Shown in pieces: positions 49,659-61,100 of a stretch of 64,000 bases of DNA. The notes under the pieces were generated by a model. It did not search any database and had not been told where the DNA came from. It saw only the letters and a list, made by a program, of their open reading frames with translations. Location of the stretch: the NCBI RefSeq assembly GCF_021155765.1, contig NC_060108.1, positions 18,563,025 through 18,627,024 on the forward strand. The letters are read 5' to 3'. The DNA comes from Diprion similis. Lineage: Eukaryota > Arthropoda > Insecta > Hymenoptera > Diprionidae. The position numbers and the translations under genes are program-made. How positions within the stretch are numbered: position 1 is the first letter of the stretch; every line of letters begins with the position of its first letter.

Positions 49659-52600
49659 ATGGCGCGTCTACACGCCGTCAAACTCGCAGCAGCGACGATC
49701 CTCCTCGTCGCTTTTGTCACCACCGCACAGGTACAGTCGAAATTCCATAGCTGATGCTTATTATACAAAAATATGCGTCATCTGAATATGATAGAATATG
49801 CCTTTGCCCCGTACTGCGTATCAATTTTATCCATTTAAACCGATCAAATACTATAATAGATCTTCAATCGAGTTCTCGCTCTTTGCTGTTCTAACAAAGA
49901 TTTCGAATCCACGTTGAACGTGTTGTCAAAATTCAACAGATTCCCGCGCTGATCAAAATCGTGCCGCCACCTCCATTAAATACTACTCGCGTCATTTTTA
50001 TTGGTTTTTTGCCTTTCGTTTGAAGTATAATATACGTACATACATCTGCGAAGTGTGAAATTTTATCGTTGTTATATACGAAAGAAGAATTTTTCGATTT
50101 TACTAATTTTACACATTTTTATTAGCAAATTATGTCTTGCGACGTTTCGACCGGGCCTAGCCGATCATCGTCAGGCTACTAATAACAAAAATTGAATCAA
50201 AAATTGTTTGACAGTATTTCTTTTCCATAAAAGATAACACTGTCTTAAAGCCAATTTCAAGATTGGTAACAATTTATTGTTGTATACATTATCATATACA
50301 CACGGTTCAGCAGCAAACCTTTAATTATTATCTGCTTCGGTACTTGGAACATGTGATTTGAATGCAAAGCATACCAAAACTGAAGGGCTTTTGAGGTATA
50401 CGCACGCACTAAACTGCCACGTCGCACGCAAGCAGCCTATTCGTATAACGCAATAAAAATAGTTGTATTTCATCCATGATTTCAACAAATGGGACAAAGT
50501 GCAGAAACCGCCGATTGAATCTATTAGGGTCGATTATAGCTACTCTGGGTGAGGGGGCCACTGCGAGGAGCGTCAATAGAGGAGAAACTAAGTAGAATTA
50601 TGCTAACTCGCGGTCCTATAAACCTGCCCTGTATTTTATACGTACGTGATAGGTAAAAATGACGAGAATCACGTACGAGGACTCTGATAAGAGAAAGACA
50701 GAGCTTATGCTATACTGAACATCTATAAGTATTCGATCGGATTTATTTCGAGGTGAAGGTTTTTCCTACCCGACATCAACAATCCTACGCGGAAATTTCA
50801 AGCTCTCGAGGGCATGTGAGACAGGGCAAGAGGCGACGCGGAAAAAGCAATTTGGAAGCCGTGATAACTGACAATGAGGGACCTCGCGAACTTGCAAGTT
50901 TAAGAGAGATGACCGAATCTCGACCGATCGTGACCTCAAGACCTGTAAGATAGCTTCGTGGCACATTTAATCCTCGCGTACCAGAAATCAGATTAGCGAG
51001 ACAAATGCGAAGGGAATTCATAGGAGGTGGACCTTGCAAAGCCGCAGTGGGGCTTCTTCGCTGAATATATCGGACACACGTAAATAGGTCGAGAAAGAGA
51101 GAAAAATGATAGAAAAAACATATAAATAATGATTAAAATGTTGAAGAGATGTTGTTGAACACCGAGGGACAGGACAAGGCGATACCGGATCGAGCCAAAT
51201 AAAACGGAACTTGTGAAATGATTCCAGGCCGTAAGCGGCGACGTGTAATGTAATATAATATAATAATGTAATAGAATGTGTTAGAGTGGAATAGAACGGA
51301 ACGAGATTTGATGACGCTCATGCCACGTACAATAAAAGGTTGATAGCTAGATAACTGCGCTCAGCCAAGTTGCCATAATCGCACATCTGAAACTTTACCA
51401 TAGCGGCAGTCTCTGCGTTGCGCAAATATGCGCAGCAGTAGTCTAGCAGGATGTACAATCTACATGTATAAGATATGACGTATGGCGTGTAGGTACACCA
51501 AGATGAACCTTATCTGCCAAGGATTCTTCGTTCATTTTCTAGCCCGCATTATCGCTAGGATTCGCCACTGTTGGCTAAAAAAGGCAAATTTTGCTAAATT
51601 CCGTTCAAGGGATTGCGATGATGATATTCGCCGATCGCAAATGGCTGACTGTCCTGCTTCGCGACGGTGGGGTCAATTCGTTTAAGCCGAGCAAGTACGT
51701 TCTACATACACGCGATGTAAATTTATGTCGGCAACTCCTGAATGATAACACAGCAGCTAATAAACTGTCTTGCCTGTATCACTGACACACGCCCGTCGCC
51801 TTTGGTATATTACGATCTAAAATATGTCAATGTTGTCTGAAATATCATAATAAAAATACAATTTTTATAATAAAAAAATTACCCTCGTTCCAGGCTTCGA
51901 AGTTAGAGGTGACCAACAAGGTCTACTTTGACATAATGATCGACGACTACCCAGCGGGACGCATAGTCATTGGCCTGTTTGGAAATGTAGCGCCAAGAAC
52001 CGTGATGAATTTCCTCACGATAGCGACGGAGGGTATAAACGGGAGGACATACTCCGGTTCCAAGTTCCACCGAGTCATCAAGAAGTTCATGATCCAAGGT
52101 GAGCCAGCCGACGGCAATGATAGTCCCACGTTGTGAAACTTTTGTTACCAGATTTCTACTTGAGATCGCTTCTTTGTTCGGTTAATGGAGTTGCCGTTTT
52201 CGATTGATCGAAAGTGAAATCTGATATCAAAAGTCATACAGTCGACTTCCAGTGGCCACATTTTGAAACCATTTCGATTTCCGGTTTTCACGTATTTCTC
52301 CCGCACCTTAACTCAGAATTTATTATCACCCCGCAGGCGGAGATGTAGAAAAGGGAGATGGTTCGGGCTCGATAAGCATCTACGGAAAATACTTCGACGA
52401 CGAGAACTTCGACCTGAAGCATACCGGACCCGGCTTCGTGAGCATGGCCAATGCCGGAAAGAACACGAACGGCTGCCAGTTCTTTATCACTACAACCGCC
52501 ACTCCTTGGCTTGACGGGCATCACACCGTATTTGGAAAGGTAAAGGGGGGGCTCAACACATTGCGTGATTATACCATTTTCAACTCTAGGATCCATCCGT

Positions 52601-52783
52601 TTCTAAATACTTTTTTCCCTTTCTTTGAAATTGTAGGTGATCGAGGGCCAGGACGTCGTCCACAAAATAGAACAAACGAAAACGGATTCGGGTGACAAAC
52701 CGGTCAGTCCTGTAGTAATTCTCGAGTCGGGGACTATCGCAGTACCAGCGCCGTTTTTCATCTCCGACGATCCCTACGAGTAA
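49659..52783 (+). CDS. Secretory-pathway cyclophilin (peptidyl-prolyl isomerase)
   Basis: Exons 49659..49730, 51894..52098, 52337..52539 and 52637..52783 give 208 aa. Residues 1-24 are a cleavable signal peptide ([16 protein letters not shown]). A cyclophilin domain spans about 30-190. Catalytic and binding residues are intact: R84, F89, M90 and Q92 in [15 protein letters not shown]142 in QFFITT, and W150, L151 and H155 in [11 protein letters not shown]. It catalyses proline cis-trans isomerisation of client proteins in the ER lumen or outside the cell. The closest family types I can name are PPIB/PPIC and the insect ninaA-like secretory cyclophilins ([22 protein letters not shown]). It ends ISDDPYE, with no KDEL-like signal and no C-terminal membrane segment such as Drosophila NinaA has. 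Intron 1 is 2.16 kb. AATAAA at 53262-53267. Confidence 0.93.
49731..51893 (+). other. Cyclophilin intron 1
   Basis: A 2163-nt intron between the signal-peptide exon and the domain exons. No nested gene was supported; short frames on both strands overlap each other and have no family signature. Confidence 0.8.
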
Positions 52784-53261
52784 ATGAAAAAGAAACGAAA
52801 TTCGTGGAATTAAATCCTTTCCCCATAGCGGTTATCCTTTTTACGAGAACCGCTTATATATACATATACAAACTCTACATCCCGCCTAAAAACCTTCAAG
52901 AATTTCCACGCGACATTGTGCAACACATCCTGCGCACCTTTATTGCTAAATTGCCGCACTTACATTTAAATATCATACACACATTTATGTACACGAATCT
53001 ATGCATACATACGTGCAACCAAAATGCCCCATCCCGTTTGTCTGCGTAGAAAACACTAGTAAACGAAAATGAAATTTGCCTATTCTATTTTTTTATTTTT
53101 GATACTTCGGATTGAACGCAAAATAAATCTTTTTCAATCCGTTCCAATCCGAAGTTTTCAAAGAATAGAATTCGATGTATTATTCGATTTTTCTTGGCTG
53201 TATTCATTTCCACCTTCCTCGTTCCGTAGTTCTTTGCAATGGTACGTAGTTACAAATGAAT

Positions 53262-53267
53262 AATAAA
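53262..53267 (+). terminator. Poly(A) signal of the cyclophilin gene
   Basis: AATAAA about 480 nt after the stop codon. Confidence 0.55.
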
Positions 53268-53625
53268 ATTTTCGCCGTTTCATTCCGTGGCTTGGAAGTT
53301 ATTATTGCACATACCATTCATCAAGAATTAGGTATGGAATGTATCGAACAGTAATTAGCTGATTAGTGTAAACCAGTTGTGTAGTTGGACGCAGATCAGA
53401 CAGATGTAGACAATAATTAATCATTCAATTATTACTATACGTAAACTTTTAGATGACTTTGTATTTATTGCTCTGGAAGTATTGTATTTGTAATTGATGC
53501 ACATTATACGTACAATAAATTATTTCCTATTCATTAAGCATCACACCTATTGCTTGCCAATTTTTACATTCATCTTAATTTTGTATCAATGTAAACTTTT
53601 ACACCAGTGAATCTGAACAGTAAAA

Positions 53626-53820
53626 ATGTCTTTTGAACAGTGTTTGGGGCTGGTTTCGAGCCACAGCTATACCGCTCAGCTTCAGCTTTACCATCCTTGG
53701 TTTCTTTCACTGGATGATGAAACAGCTGGACATCTAAGCTTAGAAATGGTCAAGAGCCTACATAAACCAAGCAAATTATTATATAAATTTATAAATGTAT
53801 CGAGTAATACTATCTTTTGA
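53626..53820 (+). CDS. Possible small ORF of 64 aa
   Basis: ATG in AAAATGTC context, open to TGA at 53818-53820, with an AATAAA about 100 nt later (near 53916). The peptide (MSFEQCLGLVSSHSYTAQLQ, with HPWFLSLDDE further on) has mixed composition rather than a repeat-derived one. It could be a short gene, an upstream exon or a decayed fragment. No family was recognised, and length alone does not make it significant. Confidence 0.2.
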   Translation: MSFEQCLGLVSSHSYTAQLQLYHPWFLSLDDETAGHLSLEMVKSLHKPSKLLYKFINVSSNTIF

Positions 53821-56800
53821 GGCCGGCTACACACGCGTCGAACTGTGATTATCTGGTTTAAGTCCAGAGAACCGCAACTGCTGTTTCATATTCATAAGCT
53901 TATTATAAGTGTACAATAAATAATGTATAGATATATTTCTCAATGAATGTTAAAAACTTAAAAGTATAAACAAAAAAGTCATGCAGATTGTAGAACGTTT
54001 AAAAATTTATTAGTCATAAAACTTCAACAAATTTTGTAAAGATAATCGAATTACGTCTGTGAAAAATTTGAGCAACATGCTTGTCAACCGTCATAATTAT
54101 GTTCCAAAGGAATAAACACAGTTCAACCACCGTCGACAGCGCGCCAATTGGCTATGGCCATGTTACAAACATGAAGTAAGTTACAAATAATACGCGGCTG
54201 AAGTTGGCAACGTTAACGTAACGTAAATTTCAGACAATCCTACATCTGCGGCGTAACAGTTTTTACCCAACATGCATCGTTACCGCGTAACGTGACTAAC
54301 TTCATCATTATAATCAAATAACATGTAGATCGAGATTACATGGTAAGTTCGCAACAGGTGTCAACGGGCAGTTAGCACTAGCGATAACAGATGGCGGTAC
54401 CGGGATTTCCTTGGAGAACGGATTCAGCGTGCGTCGTCGCCTCATCGCTCCCTTGACGTTTGGTAATCAGTCGCTGCGCAACACCGCAGACGTGCGTATG
54501 TGCGTGGGAAGTTTAGTTTTAACACAAAGCGTAGCTGTGGAAGTGTACGCGGTTGGAAAGTAACTGTGAACGTGCGGTTTTCGGCAGATTTTTAACCTCG
54601 AAGAAGAGGAGGATAGGCCGAGCATATGCATGCTAGGCGATGACGCTTTGATCCCCGGCGAAGTGGAGTAGGTGCTCTTTCTTTAACTTCTGTATTAGAT
54701 CACGTCTTACATCCCGTACCAGCTTATTATCCGAGAAATTGTATCCGAAAGATCGCGGTTGCGATATCGCGTGTCGTTCTGCTCCGGCTTCAATCGATGC
54801 CGGCGGAATGAAAAAAACAAACGAAGTGATGTAAGAAATAAACGGAGAATGGAACGCGTCTCGTCTACCGCCAAGGGCTTCTTATTGACAAGTAAGGTAG
54901 GGGTGGCTCCCCAACTCCCTTGCGAATCTTCACCCTCCAGCTGACGGATTTATATATATGTATAGTCTTATCGTCTGACTGACACTTCCATTCCTCTCTT
55001 TTTCTCGGATATATTATTTTTATCTTTGGTGGTTTGAAAACAAGGCGTGATTCTCGTTTACCGACGTATTTAACTGCAGAAAATTTTCGGTCAGACCTCG
55101 CGATCCAACCTAGTCCTCATAGCTTCCTCGGGGATATTCGCAGCGTAAAATAAGCTTGAATCCTGGTAGTACTGCAGTAAGGAGCGTTTATTTCCTTGTG
55201 ATTTCTCCGGTCAACACCCTATATATATTTGATGCGGAGCCTGCAGCGTATTATATGCAAATGTTTCACTGTTATCTGCGAATAATCCGCGTCATCGTAT
55301 TATTTACGGTATTCCAATTGTACATAAAGGAACTTTATTTGTACAGCGTGATTTTTGTAGAAGCTTCCGAGCCGCCGTAAAAAAAAATTTCGAATCAATT
55401 ACCCACCTGGATTGAAGAGAAAGATTAATTCCGCGGTGAATGACATCTGTTAAACTTGATCACTCGTGTTCAACTTATGAAATTTGAAGCAGCGTTTGAT
55501 TGAGCAAATATTCCGAGCGATTTATTGGAGAAACAGAAAGTCGATCGGTTTCAAATTATTACAAGCTACTTCCTTACCGCTCGTCAAGTGAACTGTTAAC
55601 CAACTATGGGTATCAATCTGATAGGTAAAACCATATAAACGTGAGGTCCAATTTAATAACACTCAATTATATCTGCATCCTCTTCCGGGCAACAGAAATT
55701 CTGGATTGCTCGGATGGTGGAAAAGCAGGAGTCGTTATTCGACAATGCTGTACTCGCTTATAACCCAGATCGGAGAATATACTGGATTGACATTATCAGC
55801 CTTTATGAGGCATAAACCTGCAACACGTTCACTAGAGGCATCAAAGTCCTTTCTCTACAAATACGTGTAGGACCGATAAACGTGTATATGCGGGTATATG
55901 TATATACTTACATGTGCAGGTTCCAATAAAGTTTCGGGAAGGAAGATGCTGGTCACTGACCGCAATTGAAAGCCGGCTGCAAACGATAACACCTCTGCTC
56001 GTCTCTTTACAGTATTTGGACAGTGGTTCGCCTACAAGGTATAATCCGTGAAATCGGATCGAGCTCGAAGAAACTAGACGTGTATTTGTATCTATGAACG
56101 TAATGCATACCGGAATATATATATGTCAGTATGAGAAATACTCTTCTCCAAGCCGATAAGACAATCGCGGCGAAGGACACGAGCGGGAAATTGCAGGGTG
56201 TGTGCAATAATTCTCTGAAATTACAAATGCGTCAGTGTAAGAACGTGCTAATTGTAAGGTGGGTAACACGGGTCGCGTGTTACACGCACATGTTCCTGTG
56301 CGGACAGCAACCCCATTCACTGCCGCAAATTCGTGTCGGCGAGGAGAGACGGTATCGATACGTAAGGAGAATCTCACGTGAACATGTCGTTTGATACTGT
56401 ACTAAGGATGCGTCGGTGTGAATGACCTATTCCTTAAAAATTCCGAATTCCGTTTCCCGACTGTAGCTACGCCGAATCCGATTCATCATCTCTTCTCGTG
56501 AAAAAGAACGTAAGAAAATGAGGATCAATCGAACGGTCGGGTCAAGGGAAGAAGGTCCATCAAATACTTGACCGTTATCGCGTTATCGGGTTATCGGCCA
56601 AGAGATAGCCGGTTTGTTATCGGTCGCCGCGGCACACTCCGATTAATTCCGGAATCGGGAAAGAAGGAAAGACGGACGAGGAAAGTGGCCGCCTCCCTTG
56701 CTTTCCGCCTCCTGCGGTGCGCCTGAATCGACCCCAAGAGAGCGAGTCGCACACCTGCAGACCCGTCCTCGAGGGGAAGGAATTTCGGACCATCGACGTG

Positions 56801-56897
56801 GCCTAGTTTTGTTTCATGTCACTGCAGCACCGACTCACTCTGCTTAGTCTGTTGTACGGGGACGTGGTCAACAGGGGAATCCCCACGTCATCGGGGC

Positions 56898-56915
56898 GGG
56901 GGGGGGGGGGGGGGG
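56898..56915. repeat. 18-nt poly(G) run
   Basis: G homopolymer preceded by GGGGC (56893-56897), upstream of Piezo. Confidence 0.9.
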
Positions 56916-58177
56916 TTGCATCCCCTGTCTGCATCGGAGGAATGATTTAAAAGAAAAGCTTTGTTCTGCTGCACCCACTGGGAGATTGGCGGCTTTCCAA
57001 ACGAGCCGGAATTTTATCACCGACGATCGTGTAAGCAGGAACTACGCGTGTATATGTACGTAATTAATTACGAGAACGCGGGACGCGATGTATGTAACGA
57101 TTAGGTTGATGATAGACACGCAGGGTGTTTCACCGTAAATTTTATATGTATGTATAAACACACTGATCTTTTTTGCCGTTAACGAGTAGGCATCGGTTAT
57201 CCGTCGGTCGCGCTTTTATCTGTAATGGCATCAAGTCGTTCAATTGCAACTTAATTTAACGCTTGTACACACAGAGTACTACAAGCTGATATATCGGAAA
57301 CGGTTGGAGGTAACAGGGAAACCACAGTAGTTTTCTTTTTAAAAATTTGAAGAATATCAAATTTTATTCCTGTGCAGAAGTAGTGCAAGAACGTCGCTAG
57401 TTGCAGCAAGAAATTTGACAACCTGCCGCTATTCAGAGTTCCGTGCGCGCAGACGAATGTTTTGAACAAATGCGAGAAAAACGTTATATGTATATGAGCG
57501 AAGATAAGAAAAATCATGATTGTGATAAAAATTTTTAACACACACTATTTACTCTGCATTTTCTTGCTAGTAGATATTCCACCAAAATAAAAAACACGTT
57601 CTGCATGATCACCTGAATGAATCCTAGTATTCGCCGATTAGCAATCTATAATTTTGCCAATACATCTAAACATTTTAAAACATCAATTTTGTAATGTTTT
57701 CGAGAGCCTCGTTGGATATGTATGTGTATATATACAGCATTGGAAAATTAAATTATTATAACAGCATACGACTCATACGAGAGTTAATATTTTATCGACA
57801 TATAATATTCGCCACGTGTTCAGTTGTAAGATAATTGAAAACTAGTATCTTTATACGTTCCATCCGTCGGTTATTTCTTACGATTGTGTCCCTCGTTGCT
57901 TTCACATACAATGGCCCCACAAAAAACTTCTAGGAATTAGAGTCTTTTGCTTTTAAGCTCATATCCATCTGGCTAAAGCCCGAACTAAATACATACAATA
58001 CATGTTGTATGAACATGAGAATTTCCGTAGAGTTGGGGCGAATAACCCACCTAATATATCTCGAATGACTCAAATACGCAGTTTCGTGTGATTGTTTTTA
58101 GGTCAGCAGGGGTAGCAGCGACAGCAGAAGAGCAGTGGCAGGGAAAGGCTGCACCGCGCGACGCCGGGAAAATCGAC

Positions 58178-61100
58178 ATGGGAAAGTATTGGCTGAACGT
58201 TGTCCTCCTTCGAGTCGTCCTTCCGGTCATCCTCACCCTTTGTAAGTTTGCATAAGATCGTATTCCTCAGTTTGATAGTCCGAATTAAATATGAGATGTT
58301 GGATCGACTTTAAGAAAAAATCTTTTTTTTTAGCTTCTAAACTAACGCATCTATGATTGATGAATTTGACGATGGTACAACTTTTATGATCATAGGCTTA
58401 TTGTACGTCTCATATAGAGTTTAAAAGTGTATAGTCTTCGTCGCTATACCATCTATGGAAAAAGGTGATACAGACGCGAACGAGTTAATGTATACAGAAC
58501 AGCGGATTCCAAATTGTGAGCGAAAAGTCAAGGCTGCGTATTTCGATAGAATCCTTTTCAAGGCATTGGATATAGCTGGAAACGAGTTCTCACATACGAG
58601 CTTCTTTTATCTGTATGCACGTATATAGGAATAAGTACAGGTCATTGGTATAGTCGATTCCCTGTAAAATTTAACGCTAGAACAACCGGAAGTACGAAAT
58701 TATATACTTGCGACTATTATAAATACGCATTGTGATTGGCTGTACAGGTACATATATATATATATATAGACATTGTAGTAAAGAATTTGCGAAGAAATTA
58801 ATTAAAAGAGAAACTATAAGAACGTGCAGCACGGCGTGACAGCCGGCCGGCACATCATGGTGATATCACCTTTTATGTTATAAAAATAAACCCTGTTGGT
58901 AATCATTTATGACGTAAACTCGACCCCCTGGTTCCGGATACACATGCCGTGGCAGTCCAACAATAATTTCTGACAACTTCCCGCGTGCATTGCCGCTATT
59001 CGCGGCTTTTACGCAAGATACAAACCGAGGAGCTCCGGGTACGAATGGAACGCATAACGCAATTAGACTCGACCGAGATATATATAATTAACCGACGAGC
59101 GACCTCCTTGACCCCGTGACCCCTCCCCAGCTCTCCCTCTGACGGTCAGATTTCGACGGTTGACACCCGGTTGTATAAACATAGGCGTAGCTATAGGTGC
59201 AGCCATATGGTACTCGATGTGACATCGCCGTTTGTTTGCGCTGTACACAATTATTATACATCGGAGCACGCCTCAATTCTCTGTGTAATCCGACACTTGG
59301 CTTTTCCCCGCTTCTGTGCATTTGCCTCCCTTCCTTACACCTACTTTAAAAATGTTTCGTTGTCGGGTCGAATTAACAAGCTCGATGAAACCTGAAGATA
59401 GAGGGTGAAAAAGCAAGGACAGACAGGTACATTTGTGGGTGAAAAATAGCGGCGCTAGAATGCCCTTTTGCGTGATTCAAATTCTACCTTACAGACTAGC
59501 GTGTTCTTGAGGTTTTCAGGGGTGTTACGGGTCATGGGTCGAGTCCCTAGCGCTCTGACCTTTCGTTTAAAATTTAGGCCACACTCTCCCACGTATGACA
59601 AACCTACTTCTTGTTATAGCGTGCTAGAAGTACAGATATAGGGTGTATGCGTGTGTATCACGAATTTGTACCCTTTTCGATGCACGTGAAAACGTAGGTG
59701 CACGCGGATGTGCTCGTGCTGGTATATCCCAAACTCAACGTTTTTTCCTTTACTTTTTCTGCTTCTTCTTCTTCAACCTTAAATGGCAATTTCAATGTTC
59801 AAACAATAGCACATTATGGTTCTGTCTAACGCGCGCTGCGGTGATTCAGGATATTTTCTCTGAATCTGCACACGCGACAACTGGGTTGAAACATTGCGCA
59901 TATCGCGTATTTGCGTATTATATGCGAAACGCAGGGATGACATTGTTGCAGAATGCACAATACACTTGCTGCAATGCTACGAAGCTTAACTTATATCTTT
60001 ATCGTATTCGCTTCGTTGACTTTTTCTAAGCCAACCTGTATAAGGTGCGCCTCACCTGGCACTTGCCAGTAATTGGAATAAGCAGACACACGCTACGAGG
60101 TGTGGAGGTGCAGGGACGCTGGTTTTAAAAAATAAAAGTGACTTCGTGCCCTCGCGACTCTCGCGTGCAGTGCCAGACGAGATAAACTGGGCCGTGCTTC
60201 TTCTGCTCGTTGCTGGTAGTATTTGGTATTTTGTACCTGCAAGTAGGGAATATCAACATTACTGAAACTGAGCAGGAAACGCGTGCGATTAGGTGCAGTT
60301 TATAATATGTCAAACATGCGGCCGTTTTCCTTCGCTCCGGAAAGGAGCGCCTCGCCGATGCGTAGAGCGGGGAGCAGGCGCTCGTAATTCTTAACCGTGA
60401 CGCAATCGCGTTCATGCGATGCCGGAACAAACTACCGCGAACTCCAAATCACCGTGCACGACTAGCATGATTACTCGGACAGCTGTGTATGACCTCAGAA
60501 AATTCTTTCACGATCTTTAACGCCGGCCCATATTTATACGCAGACGTGGAGTATTACATAGTCATGACTGGGTAATAACTAAAATGATAATACGCTTTAT
60601 GGTTCGTAACAATGATTATTTGCAGATGGATGAGACAGGGTGTTTCCTGGTCAAAACTCAACTTCATTTTCTTCGGAGTGAAAGCAGGCACGGGATCTGT
60701 ACACTTGCAGTTAGAGCTTTTCCAGTTATATTTAAACTTGGAATTCCACCTTAGTTTTCTATCCCTCCTTCCACTAGCATGTTGCCACCGACGAAGGCTC
60801 TTTCTAAGTAAAGCCCAACCAAATGTTGACCATGTGTTTCGATTTGCTTAGACCGAAACGATTACCTCCGGTATTCAAACCAGTTAAAACATCTCCCCAC
60901 TTTCTTGTGTCAATCAATTCTTTCAATTTACGAATGCTGTAAAATGCTTGACTATCCTACGTGTGCGATGAATTCGCCTTACGTAGCTACCACTTTTCCT
61001 TCACTGAAGCATGTTTGGTTGCCATCAATTAGGGGCATGTTACATGCCTGTGATACCTATAAATACGAACAAATAAATATTAAGATAAATGATTAATTTA

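Larger units (their letters stand above)
53270..58101. promoter_or_regulatory. Upstream region of Piezo
   Basis: No supported CDS apart from the small ORF at 53626. Less AT-rich sequence at about 54360-54900 (CpG-containing, followed by GTAAGG donor-like sequence near 54890) and 56580-56940 could hold the Piezo promoter and non-coding first exons. An 18-G run is at 56898-56915. The Piezo coding exon appears to begin at 58102 after a TTTTTAG acceptor, so an upstream non-coding exon is expected. Confidence 0.4.

Noticed and set aside
52099-52336. Read-through of cyclophilin exon 2 into the following intron
   Set aside because: The donor CAAG|GTGAGC and the next exon's GGDV reconstruct the invariant QGGD of cyclophilins, so the read-through is not coding.
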